From Prosopocoilus inquinatus (Eukaryota; Arthropoda; Insecta; Coleoptera; Lucanidae): a stretch of DNA of 64,000 bases. A program made the translations under genes and the position numbers. Of this stretch, positions 13,111 to 24,602 are shown in pieces; within the stretch, counting starts at the first letter, position 1, and each line of letters starts with the position of its first letter. The DNA lies in NCBI GenBank assembly GCA_036172665.1, contig CM069875.1, positions 14,725,806-14,789,805 on the forward strand, written 5' to 3'. The notes beneath the pieces are model-generated. The model made no database searches and had not been told where the DNA came from. It was given only the letters and a program-made list of their open reading frames with translations.

Positions 13111-16100
13111 AAAGCTAATGCGTGTTGTTTCGTTTAAAACTATTTCCAGCTTCTGCTGCGACCGAGAACTTCGTATCTCACATCAGGGTTACTGGAGTCC
13201 ATCCAAACGTCAAATAACATGATAGATAAGTAAGGATCGATTAGATACATCACAGGAACAACGCTAATACGTGTTGTTTTGTTTAAAACTATTTCTAGCT
13301 TCAGCTGCGTCCGAGAACTTCGTATCTCACATCAAAGTTACTGGAGTCCATCGAAACGCCAAATAACATGACAGATGAGTAAGGATCGATTAGATACATC
13401 ACAGGAACAACGCTAATGCGTGTTGTTTCGTTTAAAACTATTTCCAGGTTCTGCTGCGTCCGAGAACTTCGTATCTCACATCAGGGTTACTGGAGTCCAT
13501 CCAAACGTCAAATAACAAGATAGATAAGTAAGGATCGATTAGATACATCACAGGAACAACGCTAATGGGTGTTGTTTCGTTTAAAACTATTTCTAGCATC
13601 AGCTGCGCCCGAGAACTTCGTATCTCACATCAAAGTTACTGGAGTCCATCGAAACGCCAAATAACATGATAGATGAGTAAGGATCGATTAGACACATCAC
13701 AGGAACAACGCTAATGCGTTTTGTTTCGTTTAAGACTATTTCCAGCTTCTGCTGCGTTCGAGAACTTCGTATCTCACATCAGGGTTACTGGAGTCCATCC
13801 AAACGTCAAATAACATGATAGATAAGTAAGGATCGATTAGATACATCACAGGAACAACGCTAATGCGTGTTGTTTCGTTTAAAACTATTTCTAGCTTCAG
13901 CTGCGTCCGAGAACTTCGTAACTCTCATCAAAGTTACTGGAGTCCATCGAAACGCCGAATAACATGATAGATGAGTAAGGATCGATTAGATACATCACAG
14001 GAACAACGCTAATGCGTGTTGTTTCGTTTAAAACTATTTCCAGCTTCTGCTGCGTCCGAAAATTTCGTATCTCACATCATAGTTACTTTAGTCCATCGAA
14101 ACGTCAAATAACATAGTAGATAAGTAAGGATCGATTAGATACATCACAGGAACAACGCTAATGCGTGTTGTTTCGTTCAAAACTATTTCCAGCTTCTGCT
14201 GCGTCCGAAATCTTTGTATCTCACATCAGAGTTACTGGAGTCCATCCAAAGGTCAAATAACATGATAGATGAGTAAGGATCGATTAGATACATCACAGGA
14301 ACAACGCTAATGCGTGTTGTTTCGTTTAAAACTATTTCCAGCTTCTGCTGCGACCGAGAACTTCGTATCTCACATCAGGGTTACTGGAGTCCATCCAAAC
14401 GTCAAATAATATGATAGATAAGTAAGGATCGATTAGATACATCACAGGAACAACGCTAATGCGTGTTGTTTCGTTTAAAACTATTTCTAGCATCAGCTGC
14501 GTCCGAGAACTTCGTATCTCACATCAAAGTTACTGGAGTCCATCGAATCGCCAAATAACATGATAGATGAGTAAGGATCGATTAGACACATCACAGGAAC
14601 AACGCTAATGCGTGTTGTTTCGTTTAAAACTATTTCCAGCTTCTGCTGCGTTCGAGAACTTCGTATCTCACATAAGGGCTACTGGAGTCCATCCAAACGT
14701 CAAATAACATGATAGATAAGTAAGGATCGATTAGATACATCACAGGAACAACGCTAATGCGTGTTGTTTCGTTTAAAACTATTTCTAGCTTCAGCTGCGT
14801 CCGAGAACTTCGTAACTCACATCAAAGTTACTGGAGTACATCGAAACGCCAAATAACATGATAGATGAGTAAGGATCGATTAGATACATCACAGGAACAA
14901 CGCTAATGCGTGTTGTTTCGTTTAAAACTATTTCCAGTTTCTGCTGCGTCCGAAAATTTCGTATCTCACATCATAGTTACTGGAGTCCATCGAAACGTCA
15001 AATAACATAGTAGATAAGTAAGGATCGATTAGATACATCACAGGAACAACGCTAATACGTGTTGTTTCGTTCAAAACTATTTCCAGCTTCTGCTGCGTCC
15101 GAAATCTTTGTATCTCACATCAGAGTTACTGGAGTCCATCCAAACGTCAAATAACATGATAGATGAGTAAGGATCGATTAGATACTTCACAGGAACAACG
15201 CTAATACGTGTTGTTTCGTTCAAAACTATTTCCAGCTTTTGCTGCGTCCGAGAACTTCGTATCTCACATCAAAGTTACTGGAGTACATCGAAACGCCAAA
15301 CAACATGATAGATGAGTAAGGATCGATTAGATACATCACAGGAACAACGCTAATGCGTGTTGTATCGTTTAAAACTATTTCCAGCTTCTGCTGCGTTCGA
15401 GAACTTCGTATCTCACATCAGGGTTACTGGAGTCCATCCAAACGTCAAATAACATGATAGATAAGTAAGGATCGATTAGATACATCACAGGAACAACGCT
15501 AATGCGTGTTGTTTCGTTTAAAACTATTTCCAGCTTCAGCTGCGTCCGAGAACTTCGTATCTCACATCAAAGTTACTGGAGTCCATCGAAACTCCAAATA
15601 ACATGACAGATGAGTAAGGATCGATTAGATACATCACAGGAACAACGCTAATGCGTGTTGTTTCGTTTAAAACTATTTACAGCTTCTGCTGCGTCCGAAA
15701 ACTCTGTATCTCACATCAGAGTTACTGGAGTCCATCCAAACGTCAAATAACATGATAGATGAGTAAGGATCGATTAGATACATCACAGGAACAACGCTAA
15801 TACGTGTTGTTTCGTTTAAAACTATTTCTAGCTTCAGCTGCGTCCGAGAACTTCGTATCTCACATCAAAGTTACTGGAGTCCATCGAAACGCCAAATAAC
15901 ATGATAGATGAGTAATGATCGATTAGATACATCACAGGAACAACGCTAATGCGTGTTGTTTCGTTTAAAACTATTTCCAGCTTCTGCTGCGTCCGAAAAT
16001 TTCGTATCTCACATCAAAGTTACTGGAGTCCATCGAAACGCCAAATAACATGATAGATGAGTAAGGATCGATTAGATACATCACAGGAACAACGCTAATG

Positions 16101-16835
16101 CGTGTTGTTTCGTTTAAAACTATTTCCAGCTTCTGCTGCGTCCGAGAACTTCGTATCTCACATCAGGGTTACTGGAGTCCATCGAAACGCCAAATAACAT
16201 GATAGATGAGTAAGGATCGATTAGATACATCTCAGGAACAACGCTAATGCGTGTTGTTTCGTTTAAAACTATTTCGAGCTTCTGCTGCGACCGAGAACTT
16301 CGTATCTCACATCAGGGTTACTGGAGTCCATCCAAACGTCAAATAACATGATAGATAAGTAAGGATCGATTAGATACATCACAGGAACAATGCTAATGCG
16401 TGTTGTTTCGTTTAAAACTATTTCTAGCATCAGCTGCGTCCGAGAACTTCGTATCTCACATCAAAGTTACTGGAGTCCATCGAAACGCCAAATAACATGA
16501 TAGATGAGTAAGGATCGATTAGATACATCACAGGAACAACGCTAATGCGTGTTGTTTCGTTTAAAACTATTTCCAATTTCTGCTGCGTTCGAGAACTTCG
16601 TATCTCACATCAGGGTTACTGGAGTCCATCCAAACGTCAAATAACATGATAGATAAGTAAGGATCGACTAGATACATCACAGGAACAACGATAATACGTG
16701 TTGTTTTGTTTAAAACGATTTCTAGCTTCAGCTGCGTCCGAGAACTTCGTATCTCACAACAAAGTTACTGGAGTCCATCGAAACGCCAAATAACATGATA
16801 GATGAGTAAGGATCGATTAGATACATCACAGGAAC
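13111..16835 (+). repeat. 25-monomer higher-order repeat, copy d (3725 bp)
   Basis: This is the last full-length HOR copy. It carries CAAGATA at 13516, GCGCCCGAG at 13605 and AACTCTCATC at 13920, and ends with the ATAATACG/CACAACAAAG monomer near 16690-16760, as copy b does. The expected next AAAGCTAAT at 16836 is absent, marking the start of a rearranged region. Confidence 0.9.
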
Positions 16836-19240
16836 AACGCTAATGCGTGTTGTTTCGTTTAAAACTATTTCTAGCATCAGCTGCGCCCGAGAACTTCGTA
16901 TCTCACATCAAAGTTACTGGAGTCCATCGAAACGCCAAATAACATGATAGATGAGTAAGGATCGATTAGATACATCACAGGAACAACGCTAATGCGTGTT
17001 GTTTCGTTTAAAACTATTTCCAGTTTCTGCTGCGTCCGAAAATTTCGTATCTCACATCATAGTTACTGGAGTCCATCGAAACGTCAAATAACATAGTAGA
17101 TAAGTAAGGATCGATTAGATACATCACAGGAACAACGCTAATACGTGTTGTTTCGTTCAAAACTATTTCCAGCTTCTGCTGCGTCCGAAATCTTTGTATC
17201 TCACATCAGAGTTACTGGAGTCCATCCAAACGTCAAATAACATGATAGATGAGTAAGGATCGATTAGATACTTCACAGGAACAACGCTAATACGTGTTGT
17301 TTCGTTCAAAACTATTTCCAGCTTTTGCTGCGTCCGAGAACTTCGTATCTCACATCAAAGTTACTGGAGTCCATCGAAACGCCAAATAACATGATAGATG
17401 AGTAAGGATCGATTAGATACATCACAGGAACAACGCTAATGCGTGTTGTATCGTTTAAAACTATTTCCAGCTTCTGCTGCGTTCGAGAACTTCGTATCTC
17501 ACATCAGGGTTACTGGAGTCCATCCAAACGTCAAATAACATGATAGATAAGCAAGGATCGATTAGATACATCACAGGAACAACGCTAATGCGTGTTGTTT
17601 CGTTTAAAACTATTTCCAGCTTCAGCTGCGTCCGAGAACTTCGTATCTCACATCAAAGTTACTGGAGTCCATCGAAACTCCAAATAACATGACAGATGAG
17701 TAAGGATCGATTAGATACATCACAGGAACAACGCTAATGCGTGTTGTTTCGTTTAAAACTATTTACAGCTTCTGCTGCGTCCGAAAACTCTGTATCTCAC
17801 ATCAGAGTTACTGGAGTCCATCCAAACGTCAAATAACATGATAGATGAGTAAGGATCGATTAGATACATCACAGGAACAACGCCAATACGTGTTGTTTCG
17901 TTTAAAACTATTTCCAGCTTCTGCTGCGTCCGAAAATTTCGTATCTCACATCAAAGTTACTGGAGTCCATCGAAACGCCAAATAACATGATAGATGAGTA
18001 AGGATCGATTAGATACATCACAGGAACAACGCTAATGCGTGTTGTTTCGTTTAAAACTATTTCCAGCTTCTGCTGCGTCCGAGAACTTCGTATCTCACAT
18101 CAGGGTTACTGGAGTCCATCGAAACGCCAAATAACATGATAGATGAGTAAGGATCGATTAGATACATCTCAGGAACAACGCTAATGCGTGTTGTTTCGTT
18201 TAAAACTATTTCGAGCTTCTGCTGCGACCGAGAACTTCGTATCTCACATCAGGGTTACTGGAGTCCATCCAAACGTCAAATAACATGATAGATAAGTAAG
18301 GATCGATTAGATACATCACAGGAACAATGCTAATGCGTGTTGTTTCGTTTAAAACTATTTCTAGCATCAGCTGCGTCCGAGAACTTCGTATCTCACATCA
18401 AAGTTACTGGAGTCCATCGAAACGCCAAATAACATGATAGATGAGTAAGGATCGATTAGATACATCACAGGAACAACGCTAATGCGTGTTGTTTCGTTTA
18501 AAACTATTTCCAATTTCTGCTGCGTTCGAGAACTTCGTATCTCACATCAGGGTTACTGGAGTCCATCCAAACGTCAAATAACATGATAGATAAGTAAGGA
18601 TCGACTAGATACATCACAGGAACAACGATAATACGTGTTGTTTTGTTTAAAACGATTTCTAGCTTCAGCTGCGTCCGAGAACTTCGTATCTCACAACAAA
18701 GTTACTGGAGTCCATCGAAACGCCAAATAACATGATAGATGAGTAAGGATCGATTAGATACATCACAGGAACAACGCTAATGCGTGTTGTTTCGTTTAAA
18801 ACTATTTCTAGCATCAGCTGCGCCCGAGAACTTCGTATCTCACATCAAAGTTACTGGAGTCCATCGAAACGCCAAATAACATGATAGATGAGTAAGGATC
18901 GATTAGACACATCACAGGAACAACGCTAATGCGTGTTGTTTCGTTTAAAACTATTTCCAGCTTCTGCTGCGTTCGAGAACTTCGTATCTCACATCAGGGT
19001 TACTGGAGTCCATCCAAACGTCAAATAACATGATAGATAAGTAAGGATCGATTAGATACATCACAGGAACAACGCTAATGCGTGTTGTTTCGTTTAAAAC
19101 TATTTCTAGATTCAGCTGCGTCCGAGAACTTCGTAACTCACATCAAAGTTACTGGAGTCCATCGAAACGCCGAATAACATGATAGATGAGTAAGGATCAA
19201 TTAGATACATCACAGGAACAACGCTAATGCGTGTTGTTTC
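16836..19240 (+). repeat. Shortened, rearranged HOR derivatives
   Basis: GCGCCCGAG recurs at 16883, only 22 monomers (3278 bp) after 13605, so three monomers are missing. It recurs again at 18820, only 13 monomers (1937 bp) later, so twelve are missing. All changes are whole-monomer deletions in perfect 149 bp register. The block approaches the inversion junction and looks like the decaying edge of the homogenised HOR domain. Confidence 0.85.
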
Positions 19241-19779
19241 GTTTAAAACTATTTCCAGCTTCTGCTGCGTCCGAAAATTTCGTATCTCACATCAGAATTA
19301 CTAGAGTCCATCGAAACGTCAAATAACATGATAGATGAGTAGGGATCGATTAGATACATCACAGGAACAACGCTAATGTGTGTTGTTTCTTCTAAAACTA
19401 TTTCCAGCTTCTGCTGCGTCCGAAAACTTCGCATCTCACATCAGAATTACTAGAGTCCATCGAAACGCCAAATAACATGATAGATGAGTAAGGATCGATT
19501 TAATACATCACAGGAACAACGCCAATGCGTGTTGTTTCGTTTGAAACTATTTCCAGCTTCTGCTGCGTCCGAAAATTTCGTATCTCACATCAAAGTTACT
19601 GGAGTCCATCGAAACGCCAAATAACATGATAGATGAGTAAGGATCGATTAGATACATCACAGGAACAACGCTAATGCGTGTTGTTTCGTTTAAAACTATT
19701 TCTAGCATCAGCTGCGTCCGAGAACTTCGTATCTCACATCAAAGTTACTGGAGTCCATCGAAACGTCAAATAACATAGT
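19241..19779 (+). repeat. Divergent edge monomers next to the inversion
   Basis: These last three to four forward monomers have private variants (AGAATTACTAGAG near 19295 and 19444, TTTCTTCTAAAAC near 19385, GATTTAATACATC near 19496). These are not seen in the HOR copies, although the 149 bp register is kept. This is typical of array edges that escape homogenisation. Confidence 0.8.
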
Positions 19780-19830
19780 TAGCTACTATGTTATTTGACG
19801 TTTCGATGGACTCCAGTAACTCTGATGTGA
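19740..19830. repeat. Head-to-head satellite inversion junction (palindrome)
   Basis: Forward satellite ending ACATAGT (19779) meets reverse-orientation satellite beginning ACTATG (19785) across the 5 nt TAGCT (19780-19784). The arms CGAAACGTCAAATAACATAG and CTATGTTATTTGACGTTTCG are perfect complements. Pairing continues outward into whole monomers with few mismatches, so the two arms form an array-scale palindrome. TAGCTACTATG also occurs as a normal variant in the right arm (CTTAGCTACTATG). The exact break could therefore lie a few bases either side. Confidence 0.93.
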
Positions 19831-21061
19831 GATTCGAGGTTTTCGGACGCAGCAGAAGCTGGAAATAGTTTTAAACGAAACAACACGTATTAGCGTTGTT
19901 CCTGTGATGTATCTAATCGACCCTTACTCATCTATCATGTTATTTGACGTTTGAATGGACTCCAGTAACTCTGATGTGAGATACAAAGTTCTCGGACGCA
20001 GCAGAAGCTGGAAATAGTTTTGAACGAAACAACACGTATTAGCGTTGTTCCTGTGATGTATCTAATCGATCCTTACTTATCTACTATGTTATTTGACGTT
20101 TCGATGGACTCCAGTAGCTCTGATGTGAGTTACGAAATTTTCGGACGCAGCAGAAGCTGGAAATAGTTTTAAATGATACAACACGCATTAGCGTTGTTCC
20201 TGTGATGTATGTAATCGATCCTTACTCATCTATCATGTTATTTGACGTTTGGATGGGCTCCAGTAACTCTGAAGTGAGATACGAAGTTCTCGGACGCAGC
20301 TGAAGCTGGAAATAGTTTTAAACGAAACAACACGCATTAGCGTTGTTCCTGTGATGTATCTAATCGATCCTTACTCATCTATCATGTTATTTTACGTTTG
20401 GATGGACTCCAGTAACTCTGATGTGAGATACAAAGATTTCGGACGCAGCAGAAGCTGGAAATAGTTTTAAACGAAACAACACGCATTAGCGTTGTTCCTG
20501 TGATGTTTCTAATCGATCCTTACTCATCTATCATGTTATTTGGCGTTTCGATTGACTCCAGTAACTTTGATGTGAGATATGAAGTTCTCGGACGCAGCTG
20601 ATGCTAGAAATAGTTTTAAACGAAACAACACGCATTAGCGTTGTTCCTGTGATGTATCTAATCGATCCTTACTTATCTATCATGTTATTTGACGTTTGGA
20701 TGGACTCCAGTAACCCTGATGTGAGATACGAAGTTCTCGGACGCAGCAGAAGCTGGAAATAGTTTTAAGCGAAACAACACGCATTAGCGTTGTTCCTGTG
20801 ATGTATCTAATCGATCCTTACTTATCTATCATGTTATTTGGCGTTTCGATGGACTCCAGTAACTTTGATGTGAGATACGAAGTTCTCGGAAGAAGCAGAT
20901 GCTAGAAATAGTTTTGAACGAAACAACACGCATTAGCGTTGTTCCTGTGATGTATCTAATCGATCCTTCCTTATCTACTATGTTATTTGACGTTTCGATT
21001 TACTCCAGTAACTCTGATGTGAGATACGAAATTTTCGGACGCAGCAGAAGCTGGAAATAGT
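19785..21061 (-). repeat. 149 bp satellite, inverted orientation, segment before the retrotransposon
   Basis: The same monomer is read in reverse complement (GTTGTTCCTGTGATGTATC, CTGGAAATAGTTTTAAACG). CCTGTG occurs at 19901, 20050 and 20199, and then at 20944 (7 x 149 from 19901), so there is no net indel. The segment ends at the left target-site copy TAGT (21058-21061). The array resumes in the same phase at 30785. Confidence 0.96.
21058..21061. repeat. Target site duplication, left copy (TAGT)
   Basis: TAGT flanks the element on both sides (21058-21061 and 30781-30784). Left flank CTGGAAATAGT joined to right flank TTCAAACGAAAC gives a continuous satellite monomer in correct 149 bp phase: 30816-20944 equals 149 plus the element plus 4 bp. 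Confidence 0.88.
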
Positions 21062-22550
21062 TGGTACCTTACCTTTCCAGGAAGATAATCAGATGTTGCA
21101 TCGTGACGTCAGTTTCGACGCATCCGGCAGCTAACATCGTGGGAGTAATCTCAAGCCAACAACAATGACCCAAACAACAAAAAAAACTAACAAAATGCGC
21201 CACTCAATTTAATTTACTTTCCGCGGGAAATTAAGAAAAACGCGGTACGTCCTTGTTAAACAAATTGTTTTATTTACACACAAAGAAAACAGTACAGTAG
21301 AAAAAAAATTAATCAGTTTACAAAATAAATCACGCAGTACACCAAACAAAATAAAAGATAAATGCGACACAACAAAATTTAAGTGTTCATTAAAGTGGCG
21401 CGTACAGGCCACAAACAAAAAAAACAAATTAAGTGATTACGCAACAAACTTGCGTTACAAACAGAAAAACAAAGGATTGATTCAAATCCCTCTACTCGTA
21501 ATGTGACGTTCGAGGTAAAACAAGCGTTCGTTGTTCGCAACAATAATCAATTAAAAACAAAATTAAAAGGTCCGACCTTGTCCGTTGGTCAGTTAGGCGG
21601 TCCCAAATTTTCCTCGGGCCGCAACACGTCAGCCACGGAGAGGGCAAATCGACGAGTCTCGGGTCGAGTCCGTCAGCGGAAGGTAATTTCTACACTTCTC
21701 GCAGAAATTCCGAACTCCCAAACGCAAAAAAAAAGGGGGGAAGAAAAAAGCCTGAAGAAAGAAACAAATATGCCCCCGTTACACACGAATCAACCAATTT
21801 CCCACACTTATTAACTCACCTGCCCTAACAAGCAGGCTTTCTGAGGAAAACGCAAAACAAGCGTTTATTGCTGCAGCAATCGCACAGGATCCGGTCAAAG
21901 CCGAAGGAGAATTTGTCCACGTAGAGGACGAATTCACGCACAACACCAAGTGAAAATCACTCACACAAAATACATGCGATCACTGCGGGAATTAATTTGG
22001 GAATGAATACGGTACGAACTTGGTTCGTGGTAACGAGTTAAAACGGGGAGAACGGGGGGAGAACATTCCAGAATCATACCAATGAACCAATCCCAATAAG
22101 TGTCTGACTAAACTTCAGCCAATCAATTCGAATGTCAAAGTTCGTTTCACACGGCGGTAGAAATTGCGACATAGAATGAAATCGAAATTATAACTGACTA
22201 AGCAAAAAAAATATAGGGAACAAAAAAAACGCGTCAAGCCGACGCCGCGTGAAAGCCCATAAAGCGAATTGAAAACAGCCTAACACTTTTCCCTGGGTAA
22301 AATAAACAAACGTATTTTCTCAAAGAACACGAGGTCGTAAAGCAAGCGCGGAGTATGTGTAATTAAGCGCAGCCCGAAACGAGCGGCGTTGTAAAAGAGA
22401 TCTGCGTCGGCGATAACAAAAGACCGCAAATGCGACGAAAGGTTGAGTTCGCCCGCACGCCGGCGGCTAACATGAAAACACATCTATTTTTAGCTCGCAA
22501 TACAACATACAGGGTGGCTCAAAACAACCGGGGAAATTTGCACGGTAACA
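21062..22550 (-). repeat. 3' LTR (1489 bp)
   Basis: This is a direct repeat of 29268-30780. In element direction it starts TGTTACCGTGC at 22550 and ends GGTAAGGTACCA at 21062. It differs from the 5' LTR by about a dozen substitutions, counted by eye. It also lacks a 10 bp stretch near 21145 and a 13 bp stretch near 21493, has 4 extra bp near 22008, and differs in A-run lengths. An AATAAA hexamer lies at 21274-21269 (minus strand) and a weak TATAT at about 22211-22215. The U3/R/U5 borders cannot be fixed by eye. Confidence 0.94.
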
Positions 22551-22561
22551 ATCCCACCCTT
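22551..22561 (-). other. Polypurine tract next to the 3' LTR
   Basis: In element direction the sequence AAGGGTGGGAT ends exactly where the 3' LTR begins (TGTTACC at 22550). A purine-rich tract here primes plus-strand DNA synthesis in LTR elements. It is mostly purine, with one internal and one terminal T. Confidence 0.8.
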
Positions 22562-24602
22562 ACTTCGATGGAAATTTTACCTAAGGAAAATTTCTAGACG
22601 AAGCTATAGAGAGTTACTCAGAATAAACCGGGCATGTAGGGGGAGGGGCAACGACACGGGAACGCGGACGGAAACTCATAGTCTAAGACTGCGGACAAGA
22701 CTTTACACAAAACGGACATTGGTCAAAGACCACGGGAAAAATTCAAACCAAACGTTACCCAAGCAGCAACACGCCCACACGGAGCATAAACCGGACTGGT
22801 ACGCAAGAAGAGCAAAAGGGAAACAAAGAGTCAGGTGGGGTCCGCATGTTGACAAGCATCAACATCGTCTGACCAGGAAACACCACGCCACCTGGCAAAC
22901 ACAAGAAGAGGAAGTTAACTATACCACTCCCGATCAATACACCGCGCGGCCATGCCACTACTCAAGCAATGTTCGTTGAAATGTTACAAAATCCTCAAAT
23001 ACCAAAAGAGTTTCCCAGGCAACGTAAAATTTGACAGTATTCTAAGGATGCTGGGACATCCTGGAAAAGACCAACATCACCGAGAAATTTACTTGGATCC
23101 ACAACAATGTAAAACAAAAAAGAAACCCGTCTGTCCAGGACTTGGCCCAAACCACAACCAACCGCGCGCGTGTCACAGACATTGGGAGGTGGCAGAGTCC
23201 TAAGACTGTAACAACCAAGCCTGGGACAAACTTCGAAACTAAGCTAAAACAAAACCGGGGTAAAAACTATGGAAATGGCAAACTACAATGAAATATACGG
23301 GACAAAATGAATGGAAAGAGCAAATAATAGCAACAAAATGAAAATCCAAACGATCTCGGTCCATCGGAAGTCTTTTCCGAAACGAGAAGAAGAAGACAAA
23401 AGGGAAGGAAAAAAAATTAAATGATCCGGTGATCAACGCGAAATTTTGCTATAAAGCAAGTGAAATTCGTGGTCGACTGGTAAGGTCGAACCGCGAAGCA
23501 ATAAGGCACACTACGGTACCTGAAGTCAAATCCTACTCCCAGGGCAAAACTAAAATACGGGGAAGAAAATTTTACTAAGGTTAAAAGACTCTAATCCTGG
23601 GGATCCCCTAGTCACGAGGAGTTGTCAGCTCCGTCACGAAATTTGTCTTCCAAGAAGACCCACAACGATGAACTCCACACCACGATCCTCACACTCCAAG
23701 ACCGCAAACAGGTCATAATCCGTCTGTGGACCAACGTAAGCCTAAGCAGGGATCAAAGTAGGGAATATCGCCGTCCCACCAAAACGACATGAGAAAAAAA
23801 AAATGAAACTCCTCACAACGAGATACGCTCTCGTCAGGCGAAAAACAGTCACAACCGGGAATTTTCCTACTTTAGAAAAAAAGTAAACTGAAGAAAGTCG
23901 AATCCGGGTAATAAAAAAAGTTCGAGATGACAAAATCTCAAAAGGACACCCAAAAAAGGTAGAGGTTACAGGGGGGAAGGGGAAAGAAAGAGAGAAGTTG
24001 AGGAAGACAGACAACAGGAAAGTAAAAGTCCTCCAATCGGAACACACCGTACTACAGCTCCGATTCCTCTGAGGAACATCCGTTAGCGGTACGTCAGAGA
24101 GAGAGGGCAAGCGATACCTTCACGGGATCCAGCACGCTTGGAACTCCCACACGCTCTGGCGGGTGCCAAGAGATATCCCAGAGTCGGCAGGGCCGAGCTG
24201 ATCAATCCGAAAGGGGAAGAGTGAGAGTAAAAGAAAGGGTGAAACAAGAAGAAAGGAAAGCAATATGCATGTGGATAGAGGCATCTCACGTCACAATCGC
24301 GAGGCCTGCCAGACGTCACTCATAGTGAAGTTCACGAAAAGAGAGGGCAAGAAGAGTCTTCACGAGATCCGACTCTCTTGTCATTCCCCCAACTTCCGCA
24401 AACTGCAAGGCGACTTCTCGCAAACGACTAGACTGTTCGAAAAGTACCTCCATCACACGTGAACATCCGAAGACGTTCAATTCCAAAGGTGTTAGAGGAA
24501 TTGGGACTGAATCTTTTAGGAGAATTTTACTCCACGCAGAAGATACGTCGGGAGAATTCTAAGGGACCCATCCCGCAGGTCGAAAGAACGAATAGGGTGA
24601 AC
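22562..24602 (-). other. Untranslated region between pol and the 3' LTR, no env
   Basis: This region of about 2.0 kb lies downstream of pol. Frames here are all under about 125 codons, on both strands, with low-complexity composition and no transmembrane-plus-cysteine pattern expected of an envelope protein. The stretch from about 23,780 to 24,260 is purine-rich on the plus strand, hence pyrimidine-rich in the transcript (for example around 23971-24010 and 24211-24260). It includes a diverged direct repeat at 24101 and 24341. I see no gene in it. Confidence 0.75.
24097..24390. repeat. Diverged 240 bp-spaced direct repeat in the untranslated region
   Basis: AGAGAGGGCAAG followed six bases later by CTTCACGGGATCC (from 24100) recurs as AGAGAGGGCAAG then CTTCACGAGATCC (from 24340). 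Similarity fades after about 50 bp. The two copies are exactly 240 bp apart. The role is unknown; it may be the trace of an old local duplication. Confidence 0.6.

Larger units (their letters stand above)
1..19779 (+). repeat. 149 bp satellite array, left arm (forward orientation)
   Basis: Tandem monomers of 149 bp fill this whole stretch. The anchor GCTAAT recurs at 2, 151, 300, 449 and 598, and also at 18776 and 19670; 19670-2 = 132 x 149, so there is no net length change. Each monomer carries recognisable blocks in order: GGATCGATTAG, CATCACAGGAACAACGC, GTGTTGTTTCGTTTAAAAC, TTCTGCTGCG, ATCTCACATCA and CTGGAGTCCATC. Three main variants are seen: type A (CCAAACGTC with GATAAG or GATGAG), type B (CGAAACGCC with GATGAG) and type C (CGAAACGTC with ACATAGTAGATAAG). 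A and B mostly alternate, giving a 298 bp dimer rhythm with irregular breaks. There is no coding potential; monomer length is not a multiple of three and stops recur. It is probably centromeric or pericentromeric satellite; that placement is inference. Confidence 0.97.

Noticed and set aside
19249..19434. 61-codon frame in the satellite
   Set aside because: It crosses monomers, depends on private substitutions, and ends at the recurrent GAAATAG; monomer length is not a multiple of three.
1..19779. Regular repeats as a CRISPR array
   Set aside because: Monomers are directly adjacent, with no unique spacers between them; 149 bp units and an LTR retrotransposon point to eukaryotic satellite.
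21503..21814. 103-codon plus-strand frame in the 3' LTR (and its 125-codon twin at 29671-30048)
   Set aside because: Low-complexity LTR sequence antisense to the element, with no recognisable domain; the length differs between LTRs only because of an indel.
22280..22483. 67-codon minus-strand frame in both LTRs (also 30510-30713)
   Set aside because: Present in both only because LTRs are duplicates; no motif and no expected LTR-encoded protein in this family.
23742..24319. Minus-strand frames as a possible env gene
   Set aside because: Short, phenylalanine- and serine-rich translations of pyrimidine tracts, broken into pieces; no signal peptide plus cleavage site plus anchor pattern.
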